Assembly: GCA_963920765.1 (NCBI GenBank)
Contig: OY987247.1
Coordinates: 19,812,471 to 19,876,470 of the forward strand
Direction of reading: 5' to 3'
DNA: 64,000 bases
DNA from: Ulota crispa
Lineage: Eukaryota > Streptophyta > Bryopsida > Orthotrichales > Orthotrichaceae
Each line of letters starts with the position of its first letter. Position 1 is the first letter of the stretch. Below the pieces are notes generated by a model, which was not told the origin of the DNA, did no database searches, and worked only from the letters and a program-made list of their open reading frames with translations. Below, piece after piece: positions 35,290-46,589 of this stretch. Made by a program: the position numbers and the translations under genes.

Positions 35290-35590
35290 ATGTTTTTGAG
35301 GGAAATGCAAGCTACACAAGGGGTTTTTATTGGTGGATCAGCTTTAAACAACATCCTTGGATTTAATGGCCTTTAATTTGGGGAATTACTTAGAGGTATT
35401 GTTTTTGCATTCAAAAAATTCTATCAAAGCATTTGTAGCAAAAATCCTCTTGCTATTAAGTTTGTTGCTTTGTAGAGACAAGCCATTATTGTCAGCTATG
35501 ACGCTCTAGACTTTTTTGTGTTGCAACTACGTGTCCCATTGACATTGCTCCTACAACTACAATTGTGGGCTTGGGACTCTTTGAGCAAGG
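35290..35590 (+). pseudogene. Nucleobase-ascorbate transporter (NAT/SLC23) gene fragment, two exons
   Basis: NAT proteins are multi-pass membrane carriers of purines, uracil or ascorbate. A first exon begins after a TTACAG acceptor at 35289: REMQATQGVFIGGSALNNIL, GFNGL, one TAA, FGELLR, then a GTATTG donor near 35396. The second piece reads CPIDIAPTTTIVGLGLFEQG and ends at a GTGAGT donor (35591). This matches the family order TMRAIQGA..ILG..GLWG..R, SP...P...LVGLGLF. The remaining exons are absent. The intron is retained, so it is a genomic fragment. Confidence 0.72.
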
Positions 35591-35849
35591 GTGAGTGTTT
35601 GTCTTTCTGTCTCATTCCGCTGCTATTTTAAGACATGGCTTAGCTTTTTGTACTCACAAACAGACCAACGTTGACATGAGCAAGAAGTGCACCTCAATGT
35701 TTTCTTATGGATTACTTTTGCTTCAAAATTTCTTATTGATGGCTTTTGCAAATGATATCAATGACAAAACAAGTGAGTGCAAAGGTAGGAAGCAGTACAA
35801 TGGATAGCGGAGAAGGATGCTGGCATGCGCATATTGCAATCTTGAAATC

Positions 35850-36537
35850 AACATTTGTAGAAATTAAGGTGAGCTTTTGAAGTGCAACTTACTTGCAAAT
35901 CCGCTATCCTATCAAGGGAGGAAATGCTGTCTGCCTCCTCTTCTTTGTTCTAGTAGTCGGAGCAGTTTGAAGTCTCCTTCCTCTTGGACCCAGTTTGCTT
36001 CCCTGGCGGGTGGCATACTCCTGCCAATTGTGCTGGAGTGGCATCCAACAAATTAGCATTTCGAACGTTAGAAGCAGAAATAGACAACTGCAGCATGGTT
36101 GTGCGAGCGTCTCCCCCTAAACTACAGTCCCTCAAGGTAGCACTCCCCTTACGGCGTAGATCAGAGGTAGCTTTGGTTGCCGTAGTCTTTGGCAATCGCT
36201 TCTCCACCTTGGAGGAGCCCTCCTCCATGGTGCTCTTCCCCTTAGACCAAAAAGTCCTCTTGAAGGTGAGTAGGGAAGCATCAACATTGCTGTCGTTGAC
36301 TAAGAGATGAGCTTCCCCATAAGTGGTCTTCTTTGCTGATGCTACCTATTGAGCCAGGTCTTGTGGACCGCCCCCAGAATGCAACTCCACGATCTCAGGT
36401 TTCTTAGACTCCCGAGATGTGGGAAGCGGTTGACCAATTTGAATGCATTTAAATTCAATCCACGCAAAAGTCAATGCTAGGTAGGTACTAACCATGACAA
36501 AGTATTTTGCTTTGACAAGGAAAAAGGAGGAATACAA
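35850..36537 (-). pseudogene. Unrecognised coding-like segment, Lys/Ser/Thr-rich
   Basis: A leftward frame covers 36537-35850 with TAG at about 36346 (after QDLAQ) and at 35950 (before NKEEEADS). GC is higher than in the flanks. It includes EEGSSKVEKRLPKTTATKAT and GGDARTTMLQLSISASNVRN. Basic, low-complexity, possibly a disordered nuclear protein. Both breaks are TAG. No family recognised. Confidence 0.4.
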
Positions 36538-36539
36538 GG

Positions 36540-37160
36540 TTCAATGTGAAATTGTAACACTGCACTGCCAATATGAAATACCGTGCAGTATTACATTATT
36601 GCAATGTACCACTAACAAGTATTGAATGACACTATATTAATAATCAATCAGTACTTCGTGAGGTATCTACAAAGCACTAAATAGCGTTGATAGCGTTGGT
36701 GACCTGACACTTCAGTGAAGAGTTTATAGCGGCGATTCATTTAGCACAGCACTAGAGAGTACAAAAATGGTTTGAAGTGAATATGAATCCTCAAAGGTAC
36801 TACCGTATGAAGAGAGGAAACACCGGTAATATAAGTCAATATTAGAGTAATACGTAGTACCCTCACACCATAGACTCATTGTGCTCTACAATTCCAGTGC
36901 ACTTTTAGCTTCAGTGGAAGACTATTGCAATGGTACTTGCAGCAATAGAGAACGAGGTAAATGTTGCAAAACAACTCAGTAATACTACTAACAACACTAG
37001 TAGGTTGTACCACACAATTGGAAAGGGGATCCTCATGATATTGATAGTCTAAACTAGCAGTATGAATGACTTTTGTAATGTAGGTAAGTGCTGCATGCAA
37101 GACAGGAAGGAATAGAAGGAGGGTATTGTTGGTAATCATGTGACTTTGCTAATACAGTGT
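36540..37160. other. GTAC/GTAATAC-dense tract
   Basis: Many copies of AGTACT, GTACTACC, GTAATAC and CAGTATTAC-like words, as at 2.84-3.16 kb; AGGTACTACC occurs in both. No gene. Confidence 0.35.
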
Positions 37161-37221
37161 AGGATTGCAAGTAGGACTACTTATACCATGAAGCCCAAAA
37201 TGCGTAGAAAGGGTGGGATTT

Positions 37222-37233
37222 GGGGGGGGGGGG
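37222..37233 (+). repeat. Run of 12 G
   Basis: Uninterrupted G run with GGG and GGGG runs on either side (37211-37241); could form a quadruplex. Otherwise unremarkable. Confidence 0.95.
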
Positions 37234-37240
37234 TGAAGGG

Positions 37241-40200
37241 GTTTGTTAGGTAATGCACAAAACAACAAAAGTGGGCATCAAGCAAGAGAGAACTTTACGT
37301 CTAACACATTTGACTATTGATTACCGTAACCAACCCTTGTACACCATGGACTATAATTGGCAAGGTAATGGACAACTATAACAAAAGACCTTGCCCGGTT
37401 ATTGAAGGAGTGGCTCTATACAATGGCAAAACAAATCCCACTTCCCTAAATCAAAGAGAAGTAAATAACAACAACTAGGACTTTTATTGTAGAGCTAGTC
37501 ATCAATAGGTGCAACTGCACTTAAGTTTGGGTTATAGAGAAGATATATGGGTGCAGGTTTCATTGCATCATCTACCAGTTCAAAAGGGACAGCACTCAAT
37601 TCCGTAGTAGTTGGGGCTAGGACGTGAGGGCCTAATGTCATTTTGAGTAAGCCTGATTATGATAGATTTAAAGGAATCTGGATGCATCTAAACCTACAAT
37701 TCATTTTGCCTTAGCAATTACCTATTGTATGTAATGAAGTGATTTTCTACCAGTACTATAGGAATGTACAATTTTACGGAAATTCTTATTTACAGAAATT
37801 AAAAATTTTGGAGCCAAAAATAATGATGCTAAGAGGAGGCGCACTAGAAAAAAACTTGCAGAGACTAATTACCGGCGGATACATTTACATTGGAAAAGAA
37901 AGGAATGGAAGTGGAGTGCAGTTCTAAGAGGTCAAGAAAGGCTGCAGAGAATAGTTTTATCCATTAATATGGATGGAGATAGGGTATAAGGGTGATGTTG
38001 GTCGGGTCCTACACTTGTTAAAACCCAAATTGTTCAACTAATTATGGCCAAACCTTGATGCCATGACACGCATTCTTTATTGATTAGCCGGTTTGTAATG
38101 GAACAACCATGATTTATTGTTTTGGATTGGTGAGGAAACTAATAGAGAACAATAGAAAGAAGTCATGCTAGTTACTTAAATTCTTGCTTTTTTTGGACGG
38201 TACTTTTTTCATCTTACTAAAAAAGTGATCCTTTTTTGAGTGTTGATTTACCAAATCCTAAATGTCTTCATCAAAGTGAAAGTGGTAGTCATTGGAGATA
38301 CTATGTGGTGAGTACAGAAGTAGTGCTGGTTATGAACCAAATCAATCTTGCCATTTTATTATGCCAAATGGCAAATTATTGTATGAAATGAATGCAAAGT
38401 AATGCAGGTGAATTGCCCTAAATTTCCTGACTGTGATTTCAGTGCAGGTGAGAGTAACTGAAGGATAGGTTTTAGAATTTCATGACCCTTATTGAGAAAT
38501 GTGACAGTAATTATTATTTGGGTATTAGGCAATAGCTATAATCATATGGGAAAAATGGAACTTAAAATGTGATGCGAAGTGATTTAAATGACGCAATTCA
38601 TTATAAGTCCATAAACAGGTTCTTGAAGGGAACCCAAAAAAGAAGAGGAACGACTACGTAAATGTCTAGAGTTACATTCATTCATCCTTGTGAAGGTGTA
38701 TGATCCTATTGGGTGTTTGTAATTAGAGGACAAATGCTATTTCAGCAACCATTAAACCCAGGAAACCAAAAGGCCCGGGAAATGGTTACAAAAACCACAT
38801 GGGTCCAATTATCAAGTTATTGGCTAGTCCACCTCATTCAATCTAAAGCCCTTCAAAACCTGAAGGACAAGTGGGGAAAAACATGAGGTGATTGGGAAAG
38901 GAATCTACTCCAACTAGAAAGCATTATTCTAGAACTCTAAAGGAAGGACCACTCTACATCGGTATGTACGACCTAGTATTGACCCCTACAAAAACCTGCG
39001 GAAGTCACCTAAACAGACAATGGATACAATTTAAGTTAAACCCTAGAACGTGACCTTAGAAGAAGGAATTAGCATGTCTCTTTATGCAAGAAACCCTAAA
39101 CCAACGTGTTGGTGTAGATACGCAGAAGCCTACGTAGCAGAACTGAAACTGAAGGGTGAGGAGGGATTTCAATGACAAATTACCTCTGCCATTTTTGGAT
39201 GCTCTTCATTGACTATGGGAACCACTCAATCTCTCTCCAATTATGCAAAACTGCTGAAGGCACTTGGAAAGCGTCCACTAAGAAGCAAACTCCAATTGCC
39301 GCAAAACCATTCCAATTGTCACATTCTTGTCTAATTGAAACTGTAGGCCTTGCAAGTTCTCTCCACCTGAACAAGTAAACCTTAACCACACTAAAACCTA
39401 AACCCAGCAAAACAAACTAAATTGCCTAAACCGTAAAGTAAAACATGCACCTCCCTCCTTTGCAATTGGAAGAAAGTGAAATGGAAATTGTAAAGACCCC
39501 TGGATTGCGAGGAAGAATCCATCCAAAGTAAACCCTTTCCCGTTGTGGCAGTGGATGAAGCCAGCGTTAGTACAAGTAATGCGCCGGTGCATGGACAGAA
39601 GCTGACATGACCATAAAAGCCACCTTAGTTGAGAGCGTGACACCTATTGCTTGTGCAAAAGATCTGGGAATGCACAAACAATGAGGATTTGTACTATCAA
39701 AACCTCTTGTAGTACTGCTAGCGCTGGTAGCATCACCACCGCCCAGAAAAGACCCATTTTGAGACAAAACAGTGAAGTATTTCTTGGAATCACCCAAGTA
39801 TCCACGGAATTTTTTTAATTCTTCTGCACAATGGAAAAATTGGTTTTGGACTATCAATTAGTCAAATATTTGGTTTAAATATTGCAGGAGTTTAGCATTC
39901 AACAGTAAGATCTTGCTCAAATTCTAGATTTGTTTTACAAAATTTCTTTGAGATCATTGACAAATTTCAAAAGGTTTCGTTTGTGACAAGGGCCCCAATA
40001 AGCAACTGTGACTATTTTTTGGCTACTTTCCAAGTGTTGACCGCATTTTGCAAAGAGATTACGACCAATTTGGATATGCAAAGAGCACTTTACGGCTCCC
40101 ACAATACTTTTGAGCAAGACAATGAAGTTAGAAGTGTCAAAGTAGGAAAATTTCTTTGGTTGGAATTTTACATCTTTTTTCTACGTATGGTCGTTTAAAA

Positions 40201-40267
40201 GTTATTGGCAATTTGAATACTAAACATAGCAAAGTCTCATCTCTAAACTAACTAATTTGGCCCTTAA
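37241..40267. other. No gene recognised
   Basis: About 3 kb of AT-rich sequence. Leftward frames at 39398-39857 overlap and look slightly protein-like (HCAEELKKFRGYLGDSKKYF), but I see no motif or family. Confidence 0.4.
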
Positions 40268-42412
40268 CACTAGTAGGAAATGGGGCAAAACACAATTGCA
40301 CCTTTACAACTCCCTGTCAAAAACAATTGCATGGCAACTAAAAAGAAAATTGAATAGTAAAAACGCTAATGCAGACTCTCTCAAATTGTATTGCAGTCAT
40401 GTTTACAACTACGCAAAACTATGATACAATTGCATGTGACAACATTGTCCCTCACCAATGATTTTAGTGAGTTTGCGGATGAAAATTAGTGATGTAGTCC
40501 ATTAATTTCATCATAGTTGTCTTAACTTGTCTCTTGATTCTACTGCAATACTACTCACTAACAACTGTGTTACAATTGTAATTCATTTCTTTTATTACAT
40601 TCTCTTTACTTCAATCATGTAAATGAATTTTTGCAATTTCTTTTTGCCCTAGACAGTTGTTTATGCTTGAACTTACCTTTTTGAGGTTAGTGTGAATGGG
40701 TTATGTTGAGGTGTTGGTAATGCAGTTGTAATGTAATTGTTGTAGCATTTCTCTGCTATTGTGCGACAACTAAAGAATGATTGAAGTACAACTATATATG
40801 TTTTTAAATTCCCTAATTTTAAAAATCGTATTAAGTAACTTATTTTTGACATTCTTAGATGTCATGGGCAGCAATGTCAAATGCAATTACGCCTTTTCAA
40901 GGTCAGTGTGAATGGGTTATATTAGAGCATTGGTGATGCAATTGCAATGTAGTTATCCTAGCATTTCTACATAATTGTGGGGCAACTAAACAATAATTGA
41001 AGTACAATTGTTTTTTTTTAAAGTCCCTTAATTTTTAAATTTGGCTTAAGTAACCTATTTCCAACATTCTTAGATGTCCTAAGCAACAATGTTAAGTGCA
41101 ATTACGCCTTTTCAAGGTTAGCATGAATGGATTATGTTAGGATATTAGTGATGCAATTGCATCGTAGTTGTTCTTGGGTTTTCCTATTCATGTTTTACTA
41201 CTTAGAAACGACTGCATCACAAATATCACTCACATTTTTTTAAACTTTCTTTATTCTTTGCTCTTCTAAAATTTCCATTGCATTATTTATTACCACAGGC
41301 AAGAAGGTCAATTGCAATTATGTCTCTTGATGTCAATGTGAATGCACTCTTTTAGAGTAGTTGTACAGCAATTGCTTTTTAGTTTTTCATGAACTCTTTT
41401 TGCTACTGACTACTATTCAAATACAACTAGACTATGAGTGCCATTTTTTGGGAATTTTTTTTAAAATTTTTTGGTTTGTGTAAATTTTTATTGACATATT
41501 TTTGCGATCTTGGATAACAAATTCTATTGCAAGTATGTTTTCTAGTATAATACATTTTGTTAAAGTAATTGTATTGTAGTTACATCCTAGTTGTTTTTGG
41601 ATTCTATTTATTACTATAGTATCACTCAAAAATAATTGTATCATGACTGGCACTCATTTTATTGGCAATGGTATTTTTTTTTTTGTCCATGTAAATTTTT
41701 TTTGCGACATTTTGCTGCCAAAGCCATTAAAGTCCATTCCAATCATATTTGTGTTGTTGCTTTGCATCAAAGATGAATGATCAAAGTCTTAAAGTGATTG
41801 AATTTTAATTTTAAGAATTTTTAAACCCTTTTATATAGATAATTGTTATACAACTTATACTCCTATCCACTAACAAAACATTTAAAATTTAGAAACAATT
41901 TTTTAACAAATATTTGCAAATTCATAGCTAATGAATCTTTTGTTGAAAAAAGTTTAAAATTTCTAATTTCTGTATAAGCATATTATTTTTTTTGAAGACT
42001 TTTTTTACATATTAACAAACCTTTCATGTTTTTAACATTTATTATGTCAATCATTTTTTTTTTAAATTTTCCATTTAAAAAAATACAATATTTAGATTAA
42101 TTTCCATTTTCAACTTTTACATTTTACAAATATGTGATCTTATTGATTAAAACATAGTTTGCAAAGTCAAGCATCGCAAACCTCATTGCATATTGCCAGT
42201 AGTAATTGCTTTATAATTGCATTCGTTTCAATACCATTCTTATATTTGTGTTATAATTGATTTTGAGTTGCAAATGTAAAGTGACAAACATACAATTAAC
42301 TAAACAGTTGCATCACAATTGTAATTATTTGCAATATTATTAATTGCAACTATATCCTAATTATTTTACAGCTGTAAATAAGTGGTAATAAGCATGCAAA
42401 CAAATAAACTAG

Positions 42413-42830
42413 GGAATTGATATGTGCACATCCAAGGTTTGATATATGTCTACTTGAAGGGGGGGCAAATTTTAGATATTTATCATCAATAAGCAGAATT
42501 TGGAAAGTTCAAATTCAAACTTCAATTTGGAGACCTTGATTTAGTCTGTATCCACAAAGAAAGATAGAAATAAACAATGCCTAGTAGAATGGCTTAGTTA
42601 AGGGGCAAATTATTATTTTTACCCTTGTTTATAAAAAAACTAAACATTTCCATTGGGCGTTGTTCAATTGTATCATTCTTTGTAGCTCTAGGCAAAATCA
42701 AGATCTCTAAGTCCAAATTTGAAATCAAACTTTCCAAATTCAACATTTTGATGATAAGTATCTAAAATCTAGCCTCCCTCCCCCTTTAGATGTGCATATA
42801 TCAAACCCTGGATATGCACACATCAATTCC
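42413..42830. mobile_element. 418-bp MITE with TIRs over 100 bp, nested in the CACTA element
   Basis: Termini GGAATTGATATGTGCACATC and its counterpart GATATGCACACATCAATTCC; matching continues through GGTTTGATATATG and AGATA.TTATCATCAA to GAATTTGGAAAGTT. The immediate flanks ATAAACTAG and ATAAACAAT agree at 6 of 9 bases, hinting at a worn 9-bp duplication as in Mutator-like elements. Confidence 0.8.
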
Positions 42831-44441
42831 ATAAACAATTGCACTATAATTATCAGTGTTCAACTTAATAATATTTAAAGCTTTCAATAAAAATTATGAT
42901 CATTAATACAAAATCCATATAATTTTTTATGATTACCCTGCTTGTTTTCAAATTAGTTTTTCTCACAAAAATTATCTTCACTAAAAACTACCTATTTCCT
43001 TTCATATTAATTTAAAAACATATTCAAGTATTAGTATAGGCTTTTAAAATTTAGATATTAAGTCTAAATCAGTTATGATTGTGATCTAAAATTTACATAA
43101 TTTTTTTTGCATATTAATAAATTTTAATAAGTATAAATTAAAACATCACTAATAGCACTATTATTTAATTATGCATTTTTATTTGTTAAATTTATTAACG
43201 TGAAGCTTCAAAAATCTCAATTTAGTAAATAGTAATGTTAACTGGATTTTTGTATGTTAAATTAATAATAAAGGAAACGTAAAATATGGTGAGTTCATTT
43301 TAAAACAAGAAAAAATTACTTTGAAAAATTTCTTAGTATATTGAAAATTTTAATTAATTATGTTGTTTTAGAATAATCAACCAATCAACTTCTCAAAAGC
43401 AATTGCCATTGATTTAAGTTAATTGAAATTTTTGTAATTGATAAACTATTGGCTTTATTTATCAAAATCAATTTTCTAAATGTTCTAAATTTCAAATTTT
43501 TCCAAAAAAATAATTTGAAGTTCTAAAAGGTTTAAAACTATATGTGTGTTTTAAAAAAATAATATTGAAATAATTTAAAAACACTTTACAATAGATTATA
43601 AAGTTCATTTAATCCAAAAATAAAATCATGTATTAGCCCAAATTATTAATTGAGAGTTATGCATTCTCTAAAATTTATCTTTGTTCTTCTAATTTTTTGG
43701 AAAATCACAAAAAGTATTAATTAAATGCTTTAGTTAAAAAAAATTCAATTTAGATATGTAGAAGATATAAAGCAGTTACTAATTTCATAACAATGTTTGA
43801 ATTTAAATGCTACTTTATTAACTAAAATTCAAATGCAATTAATGATTGTAATAAATGAATTAAAAGACATGCAAGTATGAAACTATCGCAAATTTAGTTT
43901 GCCCCTTTTTAAATTGTATTTCGAAGTTTAATCACCTTAACCTTGTAGTGTACTTCAAATCTTACAAAAGGCTAAATTAGATTGCAATAGCAATATTAAA
44001 AGAAGCAATATCACTAAAAGTTTATAATTAATGATTTTGAAAGGTTAAATGAATTAGGTTCCAAAAAACGCTAATATTACCAATAATTTTAGTTATTTTT
44101 TGAAGATAGAAGATCTAGAGTACAAATTTCACTTCTTCCAAAATAATTCACTAGATTCAAGTATTAAATATTAGAACTTCAAAAATCGCAAACTAATTTG
44201 TTTTTATGCTTCACAGTTTAGATTTTAAAATGTAAGTAATTCATTTTGAGGTAAAAATGTGTTTTAAGTACATTTGTTATGTTAAATTTGCCAAAAACAC
44301 ATTGTCCTTGGAATTATAAAAGCATGCAACCCTAAAATTGGATTGTATTTTTAGACTTAATCACTTGAAGAAAAATATGCAATACATGACTATGCTGCAA
44401 CAACTATACAACAACTGCACAATTGTAATAAAATTATTTTG

Positions 44442-44565
44442 CAGTTGTTTCACAGTTGTTTCACAGTTGTTTCACAGTTGATTCACAGTTGTTTCACACT
44501 TGTTTCACACTTGTTTCACACTTGTTTCACAGTTGTTTCACAATTGTTTCACAATTGTTTTATAG
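44442..44565. repeat. 11-bp tandem repeat, about 11 copies
   Basis: CAGTTGTTTCA repeated with drift (CACTTGTTTCA, CAATTGTTTCA). It is part of the right subterminal array of the CACTA element. The rightward frame MFHSCFTVDSQLFHTCF is only this repeat translated. Confidence 0.93.
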
Positions 44566-46589
44566 TCATTTAGTTTTTGTACAGTTCTGGGGAGTTGTTT
44601 ATTGCTTGTTTTCTTCTAGTGAATGTGGACTCTTGATTCAAGTTAGGGTTTGTAGTTTGGAAGGTGGAGATGTGGCCGCCACCCTTGAACCCTAGGATCC
44701 AAGGATAAAAAGGCTTGGATGGTTCCTCTCTTCCACTCATTCTTCTCACTTGTAAGGCAAAGCTATGCCAAGATTTTTTTGGGAATGAAAGTCCCTTCTC
44801 TTTTGTATTAGCTTGTTTCATTTGCTTGCTATAAGTTCAAATTTGATCTTTATTTTTTGAAATTTTTAGGGTTCTTCCTTATGCTAGTAGCTTTTCAATG
44901 ACACCAAGCACTTTGGATTTTGAGTTTTGAGGAGTTTTTGGTAGAATTTCTAATAGAAGGATGTTTACTACAATGGCAATTTTCAACCCAACTTCAAAAA
45001 TCTACATCTTGGTGAGTTTTAGCTCAATTTTTGTGCAAGTTTGTATGCTAGATATGTGGTAGAGTCTAGTTTTTGAAAAAAAAACTAAAACCCTTATCTT
45101 GAATTATTAGTGAAGTGTTGATTGCTTCTTGAATGCATAGTGGTTTTCAACTCTATGTGTGCAATGAGGTAACTTTTAGAAAACTATATCTCATTGTGTA
45201 TATAGAATCTTGTGATGTGGCTTATATGGTTGCTAATCCTTGTTGATCTAAATTTTAGAAGTGGTTTTTTGCAACTTTTAGGTTCATTTTGAAGTTTTGA
45301 CAAGAGTTCAAAGAAATTAGGGTTTTGTGCTTATATCATACTATTAGCAAGAGTTTGCAATTTATAGAAGCACAATGTGCAATTAGAGTGCAACTACAGT
45401 AGATTTTAGGATCTAGGTTAATTCCTATTGCAATTGGTTTGCAATTAAATTTCAATGTATTGACTACCAATTTTTGCAAATAATTTGTGACATTGTCGAA
45501 ATTGGTTGACAATTGTATTGCAATTGGTTATCAATCGTGCTATAATTGTAGCATAACTGTGTTGCACTGATGATTCATCCCTTTACAAGTGCTTTACAAT
45601 TGCATTATAGCTACATTACAATTGCGTTACAACTACATTACAACTACATTGTTGGATTTTCATGTGAAACTTTTGGATTACAATTGAAGAACAATTGAAA
45701 CTTGTTAATTGTTTATTGTTGTATGGTAGTTGTACACATGATTGTAATTACTTAGTGTACATTTTCCTACAAAAAATATTTATAACAAAATAAATAAAGA
45801 ACAAGTAAAATAACTACAAAGTACCTATTAAAATAGTCAAATATCAATATTTACAAAATTAGTGTAAATAATCACAGTACAACTACACCACAATTACACT
45901 ACAATTGCATTACAAATGTGCTACAATTATAAAACAACTAAACTACAAGTATACAACAATTACATTACAACTATATATCAACCATAATACAATTGCATTA
46001 CACAATCACAATACAACTACAATACAACTAAACATTATATACACATAAACCAAAGTACAACCAGATTACAACAATACAATAATTTATTACAACTTGACAA
46101 CAACTGCATAATAATTGCACTATAATTGCATTACAATTGTCTTGCAACTATCTTACAACTGTGTCTGACATGTGTCATATTTTTCAAAAAAAATCTAAGT
46201 AAAAATAATAATAAAAATTTGATATTAACAAATGAAAATTTGACATATGTCATAGGTGAGTCCCTTTGACAAGTATGTATGAGAGGGATTTTACTGCAAC
46301 ATTAGGAACCATGCAAAAGATTTTTTGGCTACAAAGGAAAAAGAATGGCAAGGGGGCTGAGGTAGTGAAAGTTTTGAAGGGTAGAGGATGATTTTCATAC
46401 AGATGAAATATTTGCAGTTGTAAAAATGTGTCTTCACTAAAATAAGTCCAAGAATGACTAAGAAGTGACTATAAGACAATTGCGTTAGTGATACAACTGT
46501 TGGGAGTCATTTAAAAGTCATGCCATGTCCTTTACAACTCTTAAGCAGTTGTAAAATGATAGTTGTCTTTTCCCCCAACTCTACTAGTG

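Larger units (their letters stand above)
40268..46589. mobile_element. 6.3-kb non-autonomous CACTA element
   Basis: Left end CACTAGTAGGAAATGGGG, right end CCCCCAACTCTACTAGTG; the termini remain inverted inward (TTTACAACT near +40). Subterminal regions on both sides (about 40.3-41.8 and 44.4-46.55 kb) are packed with ACAATTGCA, CAACTAC, ACAGTTG and related words in both orientations, the classic CACTA transposase-binding architecture. The flanks are TAA and TAT, so a 3-bp duplication is imperfect or lost. The AT-rich centre (42-44.4 kb) and a unique patch at 44.6-44.8 kb hold no transposase. It would depend on a transposase made elsewhere. Confidence 0.82.

Noticed and set aside
36992-37010. 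CACTAGTAGGTTG word like a CACTA left end
   Set aside because: No matching TAGTG end with complementary inner sequence was found; likely chance or a lone remnant.
44456-44695. Rightward 79-residue frame rich in Phe, His and Ser
   Set aside because: It is the 11-bp tandem repeat translated.
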